Assembly (NCBI GenBank): GCA_043764895.1
Contig: JAYUJY010000148.1
Location: forward strand, 5,262-69,261
Length of the DNA: 64,000 nt
Direction: 5' to 3'
Source of the DNA: JAAFJU01 sp043764895
GTDB lineage: Bacteria; Cyanobacteriota; Cyanobacteriia; Leptolyngbyales; Leptolyngbyaceae
The notes beneath the pieces were generated by a model, which saw only the letters and a list, made by a program, of their open reading frames with translations, ran no database searches and was not told the origin of the DNA. This document shows positions 39,998-47,762 of this stretch, in pieces; position 1 is the stretch's first letter, and the number at the start of each line of letters is the position of its first letter. A program made the position numbers and the translations under genes.

Positions 39998-41977
39998 ATG
40001 GGTAAGTTTGCGTTGTTGATTGGGGTGAGTGAGTACTCGGAGGGTGAAAATCCTTTGAGTGCTTTGCCTGCGGCATTGAATGATGTCCGGGCGCTTTCGG
40101 CTGTGCTGGTGAATCCTAATTTGGGTGAATTTGCGCCAGACGACGTGAAAATTTTAGAGAATCCGTCAGTCAGTGAGATGCGATCGGCGATCTATGCGCT
40201 GTTTCAGGATCGCAAGCAGGATGACTTAGTGCTGTTATATTTTTCAGGTCATGGAATCACCGATCAACAGAGCAAATTCTTTTTCTCTACTTCGGAGACT
40301 TATACAAATAAGAATGGGTTAGTGAAGCACTCTGCGGTTCCGGCACGAGATGTCTATGATGATATGGATGAATGTGCCTCCGATCGGATGGTTGTGATTT
40401 TGGATTGTTGTCATAGTGGTGCGTTTGGCGATCGGATGCCGCGTGCTGCTGGGAATATTGATTTTAAGGAACAGCTTGGCATCCGGGGGCGTGTGGTGCT
40501 AACGGCCTCAGCCTCCTACCAGTATTCGTTTGAACAACCTGGTGAAGAACTCGCCATTTATACAAGGTATTTAATTAAGGGGATTGAAACTGGGGCTGCC
40601 GATCGCGATAGGGATGGTCATGTGTCAGCAAATGAACTTCATGATTATGTTGTAGAGAAGTTGTCGAAAGCGGCTCCAAAGATGTCTCCGAAACGTTATG
40701 TAACGGAGGGCGGGGAGAAGATTTGGCTGACGAAGGCGATCGTGGACCCGACGCGACAATATCGGGATTCGGTCGAGAAGCGTCTTAAAAAAAGTGGGGG
40801 TAAGATTAGTCCAGCGGCACGGCGGAATCTGGCGATCGAACGGCAGGAACTAGGGTTGACGATCGAGGCGGCAGAAGCGATCGAGGCGGCTGAGTTACGC
40901 CCGTATCTGGAATATAAACAGCATTTGGCAGAATATGAGAAAGATTTTCGAGATGAATTGGAGTTTATGGAAGGGGTGTTGGACGATCGGAGTCGTAAAG
41001 AATTGAATGATCTAATTCGGCAGCGTAGTTTGAAAACTGAGGATGTAACGGCGATCGAACATCGGGTGATGCAGGAGTTAGACATTCCTGAACCTGTTGT
41101 TGTAGAACCGATCGCACCTAAACCTGTCGAAATTAAACCTGCTGCGCCTGTTCGATCGCCTGCAAAACCTAAATTCCAACCGTTTACGGAATTAGTAGCG
41201 TCGGGAAGACTGTTTAGTAGTGCAGCCAAGCTAGAAATGCTACTGATCCCAACAGGTGAATTCATGATGGGTTCCCCCGAGAGTGAAGAAGGACGATCGG
41301 ATGCTGAAGGGCCACCACATTTGGTCAAAGTTTCTGCATTTTACATGGGGAAGTTTCCGATTACGCAGGCTCAGTGGGCGGCGATCGCAAAAACAAAAGA
41401 AATCAATTGCAAATTAAATCCTGATCCGTCTGATTTCAAGGGTGCAGATCTCCCTGTTGAATCAGTGTCTTGGGATGATGCGATCGAATTCTGTAAACGT
41501 TTATCCAGGGAAACCGGAAAACCCTATAGTCTACCCAGCGAAGCCCAATGGGAATACGCTTGCCGTGCGGGGACGACTACGCCTTTTCACTTTGGGGAGA
41601 CGATCGATACGTCAAATGTGAATTACGACGGAAACTATACTTACGGTTCTGGTAAGAAAGGTGAGTATCGACAAAAGACTACTCCTGTTGGATATTTCAA
41701 AGACTCAGCGAACAATTTTGGGCTTTACGGTATGCACGGAAATGTCTGGGAATGGTGTGCTGATTCTTGGCATGAAAATTACAAAGGTGCGCCCGATGAT
41801 GGCAGCGTTTGGGATGCCTCTAATGATTCCGGATCTAGAGTCCTACGCGGCGGCTCCTGGAGCCACAATCCGGGGTTCTGTCGATCTGCCGGCCGTGTCC
41901 ACGGCACGTCCGACGACCTCTACAGGAACATTGGATTTCGTGTTATCTGTCCCATCCCATCCCCCCAGGACTCTTAG
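39998..41977 (+). CDS. Caspase-like protease fused to FGE-sulfatase/C-type-lectin-fold sensor
   Basis: 659 residues. Metacaspase-like C14 peptidase about 1-245: FALLIGVSEYSEG, catalytic histidine in LLYFSGHGI, catalytic cysteine in VVILDCCHSGAFGD. A charged helical linker (about 250-370) with a Pro/Glu/Lys-rich joint follows. The C-terminal formylglycine-generating-enzyme-like domain (about 400-652) has LIPTGEFMMGS, WDDAIEFCKRLS, LPSEAQWEYACRAGT, GMHGNVWEWCADSW and RVLRGGSW. The last ~30 residues resemble a DGR variable region (separate entry). Likely a suicide or signalling protease controlled by a ligand-binding lectin-fold domain. Operon with the EACC1-like gene. Confidence 0.9.
   Translation: MGKFALLIGVSEYSEGENPLSALPAALNDVRALSAVLVNPNLGEFAPDDVKILENPSVSEMRSAIYALFQDRKQDDLVLLYFSGHGITDQQSKFFFSTSETYTNKNGLVKHSAVPARDVYDDMDECASDRMVVILDCCHSGAFGDRMPRAAGNIDFKEQLGIRGRVVLTASASYQYSFEQPGEELAIYTRYLIKGIETGAADRDRDGHVSANELHDYVVEKLSKAAPKMSPKRYVTEGGEKIWLTKAIVDPTRQYRDSVEKRLKKSGGKISPAARRNLAIERQELGLTIEAAEAIEAAELRPYLEYKQHLAEYEKDFRDELEFMEGVLDDRSRKELNDLIRQRSLKTEDVTAIEHRVMQELDIPEPVVVEPIAPKPVEIKPAAPVRSPAKPKFQPFTELVASGRLFSSAAKLEMLLIPTGEFMMGSPESEEGRSDAEGPPHLVKVSAFYMGKFPITQAQWAAIAKTKEINCKLNPDPSDFKGADLPVESVSWDDAIEFCKRLSRETGKPYSLPSEAQWEYACRAGTTTPFHFGETIDTSNVNYDGNYTYGSGKKGEYRQKTTPVGYFKDSANNFGLYGMHGNVWEWCADSWHENYKGAPDDGSVWDASNDSGSRVLRGGSWSHNPGFCRSAGRVHGTSDDLYRNIGFRVICPIPSPQDS
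41843..41950 (+). other. Candidate diversity-generating retroelement variable region
   Basis: 3' end of the caspase-FGE gene. Invariant codons for RVLRGGSW, CRSA, R and IGFRV frame positions whose codons are AGC, CAC, TTC, GGC, GTC, CAC, GGC, TCC, GAC, GAC, CTC, TAC and AAC. Almost all end in C with varied first two bases. DGR template repeats use AAC/AAT codons at such positions and mutate the two adenines, giving NNC. The location at the end of an FGE (C-type lectin fold) domain is the standard DGR target site. No template repeat or reverse transcriptase was found in the window. Confidence 0.6.
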
Positions 41978-42042
41978 TATCGCTCTCCACTTTTAATCTC
42001 TTACTCTTTATCTAATCTTTCATCTCTACCCTTCGCGCAGAA

Positions 42043-42171
42043 GCCCCCCAGCCCCCAATTCTGGGGGAGCAAGAGTCGGAGAAGATTATCTTAGTCTTAC
42101 GTAAATCACACCGTACTCTCATCAATTCTTCCTCATGTCCCCCCAGAATTGGGGGCTAGGGGGCCTCTTTC
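42043..42171. repeat. Palindromic MITE-like element, left of DUF559 gene
   Basis: Two inverted arms, each itself a hairpin around CCCCCAATTCTGGGGG / CCCCCAGAATTGGGGG. The left arm is followed by AGCAAGAGTCGGA; the right arm ends GGGCTAGGGGGCCTCTTT. The arms are separated by ~50 bases. The same element recurs at 42588-42703 on the other side of the DUF559 gene. Confidence 0.85.
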
Positions 42172-42209
42172 GGGAATGCTAACCCCAAACCAATTCCCAA
42201 TCTCATCTC

Positions 42210-42632
42210 ATGCCCAAACCCAACTCCTACACCCGCATCCGAGGCACCACACCCAACGTCGAAACCGCCGCCCGTCGCCTCCGCGAAGACCTCACCCCCG
42301 CCGAACAAGTTCTCTGGCAATCCCTCAAAAAACGCCAACTCAACAACCTCAAATTCCGCAGCCAACATCCTGTCGGACACTTTATCCTCGACTTCTACTG
42401 CCCCACAAATAAACTCGTCATCGAAGTCGATGGCAGCATTCACGATCGACAAGTGGAATACGACAACGATCGATCGAACCAACTCAAATCCCACGGTTAT
42501 CACATTGTTCGATTCCGCAATGATGAAATACTAAACAACTTGGATGCTGTATTGAATTGCATTCGGGAAACATGCGATCGGCTGAAAGAGGCCCCCCGGC
42601 CCCCAATTCTGGGGGAGCAAGAGTCGGACTAA
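42210..42632 (+). CDS. DUF559 (Vsr-like) endonuclease-domain protein
   Basis: 140 residues of the DUF559/Vsr-type PD-(D/E)XK family: ARRLREDLTPAEQVLWQSLK, FRSQHPVGHFILDFYCPTNK (catalytic D) and LVIEVDGSIH (E-x-D), then HIVRFRNDEILNNLDAVLN. The nuclease core is complete. Its last ~14 codons (APRPPILGEQESD) are encoded by the flanking repeat, so the repeat supplies the protein's C-terminus and stop. Function unknown; relatives include Vsr mismatch nucleases and mobile-element-associated nucleases. Confidence 0.87.
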   Translation: MPKPNSYTRIRGTTPNVETAARRLREDLTPAEQVLWQSLKKRQLNNLKFRSQHPVGHFILDFYCPTNKLVIEVDGSIHDRQVEYDNDRSNQLKSHGYHIVRFRNDEILNNLDAVLNCIRETCDRLKEAPRPPILGEQESD

Positions 42633-42703
42633 ACTCTTCTATTTCTCCTATCTCCATCTCATGTCCTCCCAGAATTGGGGGTTAGGGGGCCTCTTCCAAA
42701 GTC
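42588..42703. repeat. Palindromic MITE-like element, right of DUF559 gene
   Basis: Second copy of the element at 42043-42171. The left arm GAGGCCCCCCGGCCCCCAAT begins inside the DUF559 coding sequence and includes AGCAAGAGTCGGA with the stop following; the right arm ends GGGGTTAGGGGGCCTCTT. Spacer ~35 bases. The two copies are in direct orientation about 545 bases apart. Confidence 0.85.
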
Positions 42704-42866
42704 TCTAGCGTTTTGCGTTAGTTGTCGATCGTCCTATTCGATCGTTCAGCCTGCAATTAGCTTCATCGACTGCCGATTCATGCGTATCCGCACCTAAGTC
42801 GTCACATTCTGGAAGATAATGGAACGCATCGTTAGATTTACCCCATATTCTTTCCTCCAGTGTCCC

Positions 42867-43676
42867 ATGCCTAACTTTTTGGTTGAACCGTGGACGATCG
42901 GCCTTGCCCTCAATACCGCCCTTCTCCTCCCCGCCTACCTCTCGCCGAAAAAGCTGCTTACCCCCGAAGGCACACTCCATGCCTGGGTTTTAGGCGTGCT
43001 CCTCTATGGGTGTCTCGGATGGCAAGCTTACGGGCTGATGATGGTGTATTTTCTGGCCGGATCGGCGGTGACGCGCATTGGGATGGCGGAAAAAGAAGCC
43101 GAAGGAATTGCCGAAAAGCGATCGGGCGCGCGCGGACCCGAAAATGTCTGGGGTTCGGCCTTGGTTGCGGCCTTGTGCGCGATCGGATTTTGGATGGTGA
43201 AGGTGTGGAATTATCGTGAGTTGATGCAGTTTGGGACACTGCCGCCGTGGGCCGTAACCTTGCCGCCGCTGTTGCTGTTAGCCTACACATCAAGTATTGC
43301 GACAAAACTCTCCGATACCGCCGCGAGTGAAATTGGTAAAGCCTACGGAAAGCGCACCTTTTTAATTACAACCCTAAAGCCTGTCTCGCGTGGAACTGAG
43401 GGGGCTGTGAGCTTGGAAGGCACGATCGCTGGCGTAATCGCATCTGTATTCATTGCAGCGATCGCTTGGGCGTTGGGATTGATTCCTCACCAGTATCCCA
43501 TTGGCGTTGGCATTTGCGTTGTTGCAGCTTTTGTCGCAACCAATCTTGAAAGTGTGATTGGCGCGACGATTCAAGAGCAGTTTGATTGGTTAACGAATGA
43601 ATTGGTTAATGTGATTAATACCGCGATCGGTGCCGTTGTTGCGATCGTCATTGGGCTATTGGTGTCTGGGCGATAA
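42867..43676 (+). CDS. DUF92/TIGR00297 family membrane protein, VTE6-type phytyl-phosphate kinase
   Basis: 269 residues with about six membrane helices. Family motifs: LTPEGTLHAWVLGVLLYG, GSAVTRIGMAEKEAEGIAEK and GPENVWGSA, LATKLSDTAASEIGKAYGKR-like stretch (here IATKLSDTAASEIGKAYGKR), TEGAVSLEGTIAGV. The plant and Synechocystis members phosphorylate phytyl phosphate to phytyl diphosphate for tocopherol and phylloquinone synthesis from chlorophyll phytol. The ATG at 42867 is used; the upstream one at 42819 adds 16 residues of different character. Membrane-bound. Confidence 0.85.
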   Translation: MPNFLVEPWTIGLALNTALLLPAYLSPKKLLTPEGTLHAWVLGVLLYGCLGWQAYGLMMVYFLAGSAVTRIGMAEKEAEGIAEKRSGARGPENVWGSALVAALCAIGFWMVKVWNYRELMQFGTLPPWAVTLPPLLLLAYTSSIATKLSDTAASEIGKAYGKRTFLITTLKPVSRGTEGAVSLEGTIAGVIASVFIAAIAWALGLIPHQYPIGVGICVVAAFVATNLESVIGATIQEQFDWLTNELVNVINTAIGAVVAIVIGLLVSGR

Positions 43677-43779
43677 TCGGTGATTTTCAGAAAAAAGATG
43701 ACTATTCTCCGAAGAGAATCCTCTAGTAACGTCCTTAATAACGTAAGATTACGAACTAGTAAAATGCGCCTCTCCCCCC

Positions 43780-45366
43780 ATGCCCATGCTGAAGGTTCTC
43801 GTTTCCGATCCCATCGATCAAGTGGGGATTGATATCCTCTCCCAAGTCGCCCACGTCGATGTCAACACCAGTCTCTCCCCCGACGAACTCGTCGCGGCAA
43901 TAGGTGACTATGATGCGTTGATGATTCGCTCTGGCACCCGTGTCACCGCAGCGGTGATTGAGGCCGGAAAAAAACTAAAGATTATCGGACGAGCGGGCGT
44001 CGGGGTAGATAATGTCGATGTCACAGCCGCCACCCGTAAGGGCATTGTGGTCGTCAATTCGCCCGAAGGCAACACGATCGCTGCTGCCGAGCATACCTTG
44101 GCGATGATGATGTCCATGTCGCGCTTCATCCCCGACGCCAATGCGTCCATGAAAGCCGGGAAATGGGACCGCAAAAGCTTCACGGGCGTCGAAGTTTACA
44201 AAAAAACCCTGGGAGTCGTGGGCCTCGGCAAAATCGGAACCCACGTCGCCACGGTTGCCAAGGCTATGGGCATGGTTCTCATCGCCTTTGATCCCTTCAT
44301 CTCCAAAGAGCGTGCGGACCAAATCGGTTGCAAACTCGTGGAACTCGATACCCTTCTGCGGAATGCGGATTATATTACCCTGCACATCCCCAAAACCCCT
44401 GAAACAGCGAATCTGATTAACGCAGAATCGATCGCCAAGATGAAGCCCAATGTGCGGATTATCAACTGCGCACGGGGCGGCATTATCGACGAAGCGGCCC
44501 TTGCTGTTGCCGTTTCCGAAGGCCGCATTGCTGGAGCCGCTATTGACGTCTTTGACAGCGAACCTTTAGGCGACTCTCCGCTGCGAGGCGTAGGCAAAGA
44601 ACTGGTCCTAACCCCACACCTCGGCGCGTCCACCGAAGAAGCGCAGGTCAACGTCGCCATAGATGTCGCTGAACAGATTCGCGATGTCCTCCTCGACAAG
44701 CCCGCCCGGAGCGCCGTCAATATTCCGGGATTGCGGCCCGACCTGCTTGAAGCGCTCAAGCCCTACCTGCAACTGGCGGAAACCCTAGGAACCATGGTCA
44801 GCCAACTCGCAGGTGGACGCATCGAATCGCTCAATATCACTCTCAGAGGCGAACTTGCTAGCAACCAAAGCCAACCGATCGTGATTGCAGCCCTCAAAGG
44901 AATGCTCTCCCACGCCCTCCAGGAGCGCGTCAACTTCGTCAATGCCAGCATCGAAGCCAAAGAGCGCGGCATTCACGTCATTGAGACCCGCGACGAGTCG
45001 GTCAAAGACTACACCGGGTCCATTTTGCTCACCGCCAAAGGCTCCCTCGGCGAACACTCCGTCGGTGGCGCACTGTTGGGCGATCATGAGATGCGCATCA
45101 TCAGCATCGACCAGTTCCCCGTCAACGTCCCTCCCAGCAAGTACATGTTGTTCACCTTGCACCGCGACATGCCAGGAATCATCGGACGAATTGGATCATT
45201 GCTTGGTGATCTCAATATCAACATCGCCAGTATGCAAGTCGGTCGCAAAATCGTACGTGGAGACGCCGTTATGGTCATCACCGTAGACGATCCGCTCCCC
45301 GAAAACACCATCACTGAAATCACGAAAGTGTCTGGCATTCGGGACGCCTACACCGTCACGCTCTAA
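43780..45366 (+). CDS. serA: D-3-phosphoglycerate dehydrogenase
   Basis: 528 residues, the long (ACT-containing) form. First committed step of serine synthesis: oxidation of 3-phosphoglycerate with NAD+. Substrate/NAD region: GRAGVGVDNVDV, Rossmann VVGLGKIGTHVA, INCARGGIIDEAAL (catalytic R) and LTPHLGASTEEAQ (catalytic H). An intervening ASB domain (about 320-450) is followed by a C-terminal ACT domain (YMLFTLHRDMPGIIGRIGSL) for serine feedback. Either ATG 43780 or 43786 could be the start. prmA lies downstream after a repeat-rich gap. Confidence 0.96.
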   Translation: MPMLKVLVSDPIDQVGIDILSQVAHVDVNTSLSPDELVAAIGDYDALMIRSGTRVTAAVIEAGKKLKIIGRAGVGVDNVDVTAATRKGIVVVNSPEGNTIAAAEHTLAMMMSMSRFIPDANASMKAGKWDRKSFTGVEVYKKTLGVVGLGKIGTHVATVAKAMGMVLIAFDPFISKERADQIGCKLVELDTLLRNADYITLHIPKTPETANLINAESIAKMKPNVRIINCARGGIIDEAALAVAVSEGRIAGAAIDVFDSEPLGDSPLRGVGKELVLTPHLGASTEEAQVNVAIDVAEQIRDVLLDKPARSAVNIPGLRPDLLEALKPYLQLAETLGTMVSQLAGGRIESLNITLRGELASNQSQPIVIAALKGMLSHALQERVNFVNASIEAKERGIHVIETRDESVKDYTGSILLTAKGSLGEHSVGGALLGDHEMRIISIDQFPVNVPPSKYMLFTLHRDMPGIIGRIGSLLGDLNINIASMQVGRKIVRGDAVMVITVDDPLPENTITEITKVSGIRDAYTVTL

Positions 45367-45370
45367 CACT

Positions 45371-45478
45371 TTCTGATTGATTGATTGATTTGGATTGATT
45401 AAGTTTGGGTTGCTAACGACTCCAATCCAAACTCTACATTCACAATTCACAATTCTACATTCACAATTCCTTCAGGGT
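45371..45478. repeat. Short tandem repeats between serA and prmA
   Basis: Tandem GATT units (about 45371-45400), then a run of related 8-14 base units built on CTACATTCACAATT (about 45430-45472). Resembles the short tandemly repeated repetitive sequences common in filamentous cyanobacteria. No coding frame. Confidence 0.8.
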
Positions 45479-45483
45479 TCAAC

Positions 45484-46377
45484 ATGTCGAATAGCTGGTG
45501 GGAAATCCAAGTTTTGTGTGATGCGGTGCTGGAAGAGAGCCTGTTTTGGCGGTTGGAAAAGTTTGGATGTAAAGGCATGTCCAGTCAACGCCAAGGCAAT
45601 ACTTCAATCATCGCCGCCTACATGCCCCAAGTCACCTCCCATGTGCTTGACTTGTCGGCGCTCGCCCTGCAAATTAAGCAAGATGCATTGTGTTTTGAGG
45701 TGTCCGATCCCACCGTCCAGTGGCACTTGATTGATGAAGAAGACTGGGCACATGGCTGGAAAGCCTACTGGAAAACCCAAAAGAGTGGCGATCGCTTACT
45801 CATCCATCCCGCGTGGCTGCCCATGCCCGAAAACCCCGAAAATCGCGCCATTATGAAGCTTGAACCGGGCGTTGCCTTTGGTACAGGCGATCATTTCACC
45901 ACCCAGCTTTGCCTCGAAGCCCTCGAAATGCGCCTCGGCGAAAATCCTGAAACCATCACGATCGCGGATATCGGCTGCGGATCAGGCATCCTGTCCGTGG
46001 GTGCATTGCTCATGGGAGCCAAAAAAGCCTACGCCGTGGACACCGATCCCCTCGCCATTAAAGCGACCCAGGAAAACATCAAACTCAACGGCCTGAATCC
46101 TGCAACCTTAGAAGTTCAAGAAGGGAGCGTCGAAACGATCGTTCTGATGGTTCCCGAACCCGTCGAGGGCATCGTTTGCAATATCTTGGCTCATGTTATT
46201 GTGGAGCTTATTCCTGAATGGGGACCGTTGATCAAGCCCACGTCATGGGGTATTTTAAGCGGAGTCTTGCTGGATCAAGCCAAAGCTGTCACCGACGTTT
46301 TAGAAGAGAATGGATGGTTCGTTGCGGCGCTTTGGAAACGTGGAGAGTGGTGTTGTCTCAACATTCGACGGCTCTAA
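45484..46377 (+). CDS. prmA: Ribosomal protein L11 methyltransferase
   Basis: 297-residue SAM-dependent methyltransferase that trimethylates ribosomal protein L11. N-terminal substrate-recognition domain (WWEIQVLCDAVLEESLFWRL). Catalytic domain: PGVAFGTGDHFTTQLCLEAL, SAM motif IADIGCGSGILSVGALLMGA, DTDPLAIKATQENI and NILAHVIVELIP. Normal length. Confidence 0.95.
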   Translation: MSNSWWEIQVLCDAVLEESLFWRLEKFGCKGMSSQRQGNTSIIAAYMPQVTSHVLDLSALALQIKQDALCFEVSDPTVQWHLIDEEDWAHGWKAYWKTQKSGDRLLIHPAWLPMPENPENRAIMKLEPGVAFGTGDHFTTQLCLEALEMRLGENPETITIADIGCGSGILSVGALLMGAKKAYAVDTDPLAIKATQENIKLNGLNPATLEVQEGSVETIVLMVPEPVEGIVCNILAHVIVELIPEWGPLIKPTSWGILSGVLLDQAKAVTDVLEENGWFVAALWKRGEWCCLNIRRL

Positions 46378-46470
46378 TGACGCCTCTAGCGACACCTCTA
46401 ACGATGAAGGTTCGCTATGCTACAGTGAGCATAGCTTCTAGTCCAAATTTTCATCCGCGAGCTTGATGAC

Positions 46471-47760
46471 ATGATCCCTCTAACCAAACGTGCCTTGATA
46501 TTGGGAACCACTGCGATCGCGGTAACAGCGGTCACGGTTGCAGTGGCGGGCGTTCACTTTTCCCGTGGGGCGTCACTCCTCAAGGATGGACCCAAAGAAC
46601 TCGTTGATGAAGTGTGGAGTGTCATCGACCACAGCTACGTCGATGCAACATTTAACCAAACGGACTGGCGTGCTGTTCGTCGGGACTATCTCGGGCGTCA
46701 GTACAGTGACAAGAAAGCGGCCTATGTAGCGATTCGGGAGATGCTCAAGAAGCTGAACGATCCCTACACTCGCTTCATGGATCCTGAAGAATTTAAGAAC
46801 ATGAAAATCGATACTTCCGGCGAATTGACCGGAGTGGGGATTCAGCTCGCCGCCGATGAGAAAACCAAGAAGCTAACCGTCATTTCGCCTATAGAAGGCA
46901 GTCCAGCCTCGAAAGCGGGCGTTCTGTCCAAAGACATCATTATTAAGATTAATGAAAAATCGACCGAGGGCATGGATGTCAATAGCGCCGTCACGCTCAT
47001 TCGAGGCCCGCTAGGGACCACGGTTAAGCTGACAATGCAGCGCGGGGAGCAAGTTCTAGACTACGAACTCAAGCGCGATCGCATTGAAATTCATCCCGTC
47101 CGCTACAACGTCCAAAAGTCGGCGATCGGTGACATTGGGTACATCCGTCTCAGCCAGTTTAGCGCCCCTGCGGTCAAAGAAATGCGCGATGCCATTCGCA
47201 AACTCGAAGCGCAAAATGTCTCTGGTTATATCCTTGACTTGCGATCGAATCCCGGCGGATTGCTGAATGCCAGCGTCGATATTGCACGAATGTGGCTTCG
47301 AGAAGGCGGCATTGTTTCCACGGTCGATCGTCAGGGCGAATCCGATCGCCAATCCGCCAACAATTCGGCCCTCACGGACAAAACCATGGTCGTCCTCGTC
47401 GATGGAGGATCGGCCAGCGCGAGCGAAATACTTTCTGGTGCGCTTCAAGATAATAAACGGGCTAAAATTGTCGGAATAAAAACCTTTGGGAAAGGACTCG
47501 TGCAGTCTGTTCGAGAACTGGGCGACGACGAATCAGGCATTGCGGTAACGATCGCGAAATATCTGACACCGAATGGCCGCGACATCCATAAGCATGGGGT
47601 CGATCCTGATGTTGAAATTAAGCTGACCGAAGAGCAACAAAAAGTTCTTCTGCTCGATCGCGATAAAATCGGCACGCCAAACGACCCCCAGTTTGCAAAA
47701 GCATCGCAAGTGCTAACTGAGGAGTTCAACAGTAAAAAAGCAGCCCGCGCCGCTAAGTAA
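46471..47760 (+). CDS. ctpA: Carboxyl-terminal processing protease (S41A)
   Basis: 429 residues. N-terminal membrane anchor/signal (about 8-28). A short helical domain, then PDZ (about 105-190, GVGIQLAADEKTKKLTVISP) and the S41 protease. Catalytic serine in VDGGSASASEILSGAL and lysine in IVGIKTFGKGLVQS. Cyanobacterial Ctp proteases process the D1 protein of photosystem II and other lumenal or periplasmic proteins; several paralogues exist, so CtpA versus CtpB/C is not certain. Convergent with the Uma2 gene (2-base gap). Confidence 0.92.
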   Translation: MIPLTKRALILGTTAIAVTAVTVAVAGVHFSRGASLLKDGPKELVDEVWSVIDHSYVDATFNQTDWRAVRRDYLGRQYSDKKAAYVAIREMLKKLNDPYTRFMDPEEFKNMKIDTSGELTGVGIQLAADEKTKKLTVISPIEGSPASKAGVLSKDIIIKINEKSTEGMDVNSAVTLIRGPLGTTVKLTMQRGEQVLDYELKRDRIEIHPVRYNVQKSAIGDIGYIRLSQFSAPAVKEMRDAIRKLEAQNVSGYILDLRSNPGGLLNASVDIARMWLREGGIVSTVDRQGESDRQSANNSALTDKTMVVLVDGGSASASEILSGALQDNKRAKIVGIKTFGKGLVQSVRELGDDESGIAVTIAKYLTPNGRDIHKHGVDPDVEIKLTEEQQKVLLLDRDKIGTPNDPQFAKASQVLTEEFNSKKAARAAK

Positions 47761-47762
47761 AT

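Noticed and set aside
39433..42209. DGR template repeat or reverse transcriptase near the caspase-FGE gene
   Set aside because: No adenine-rich near-copy of the variable region and no reverse-transcriptase ORF are present in this window; hence the call as a remote target only.
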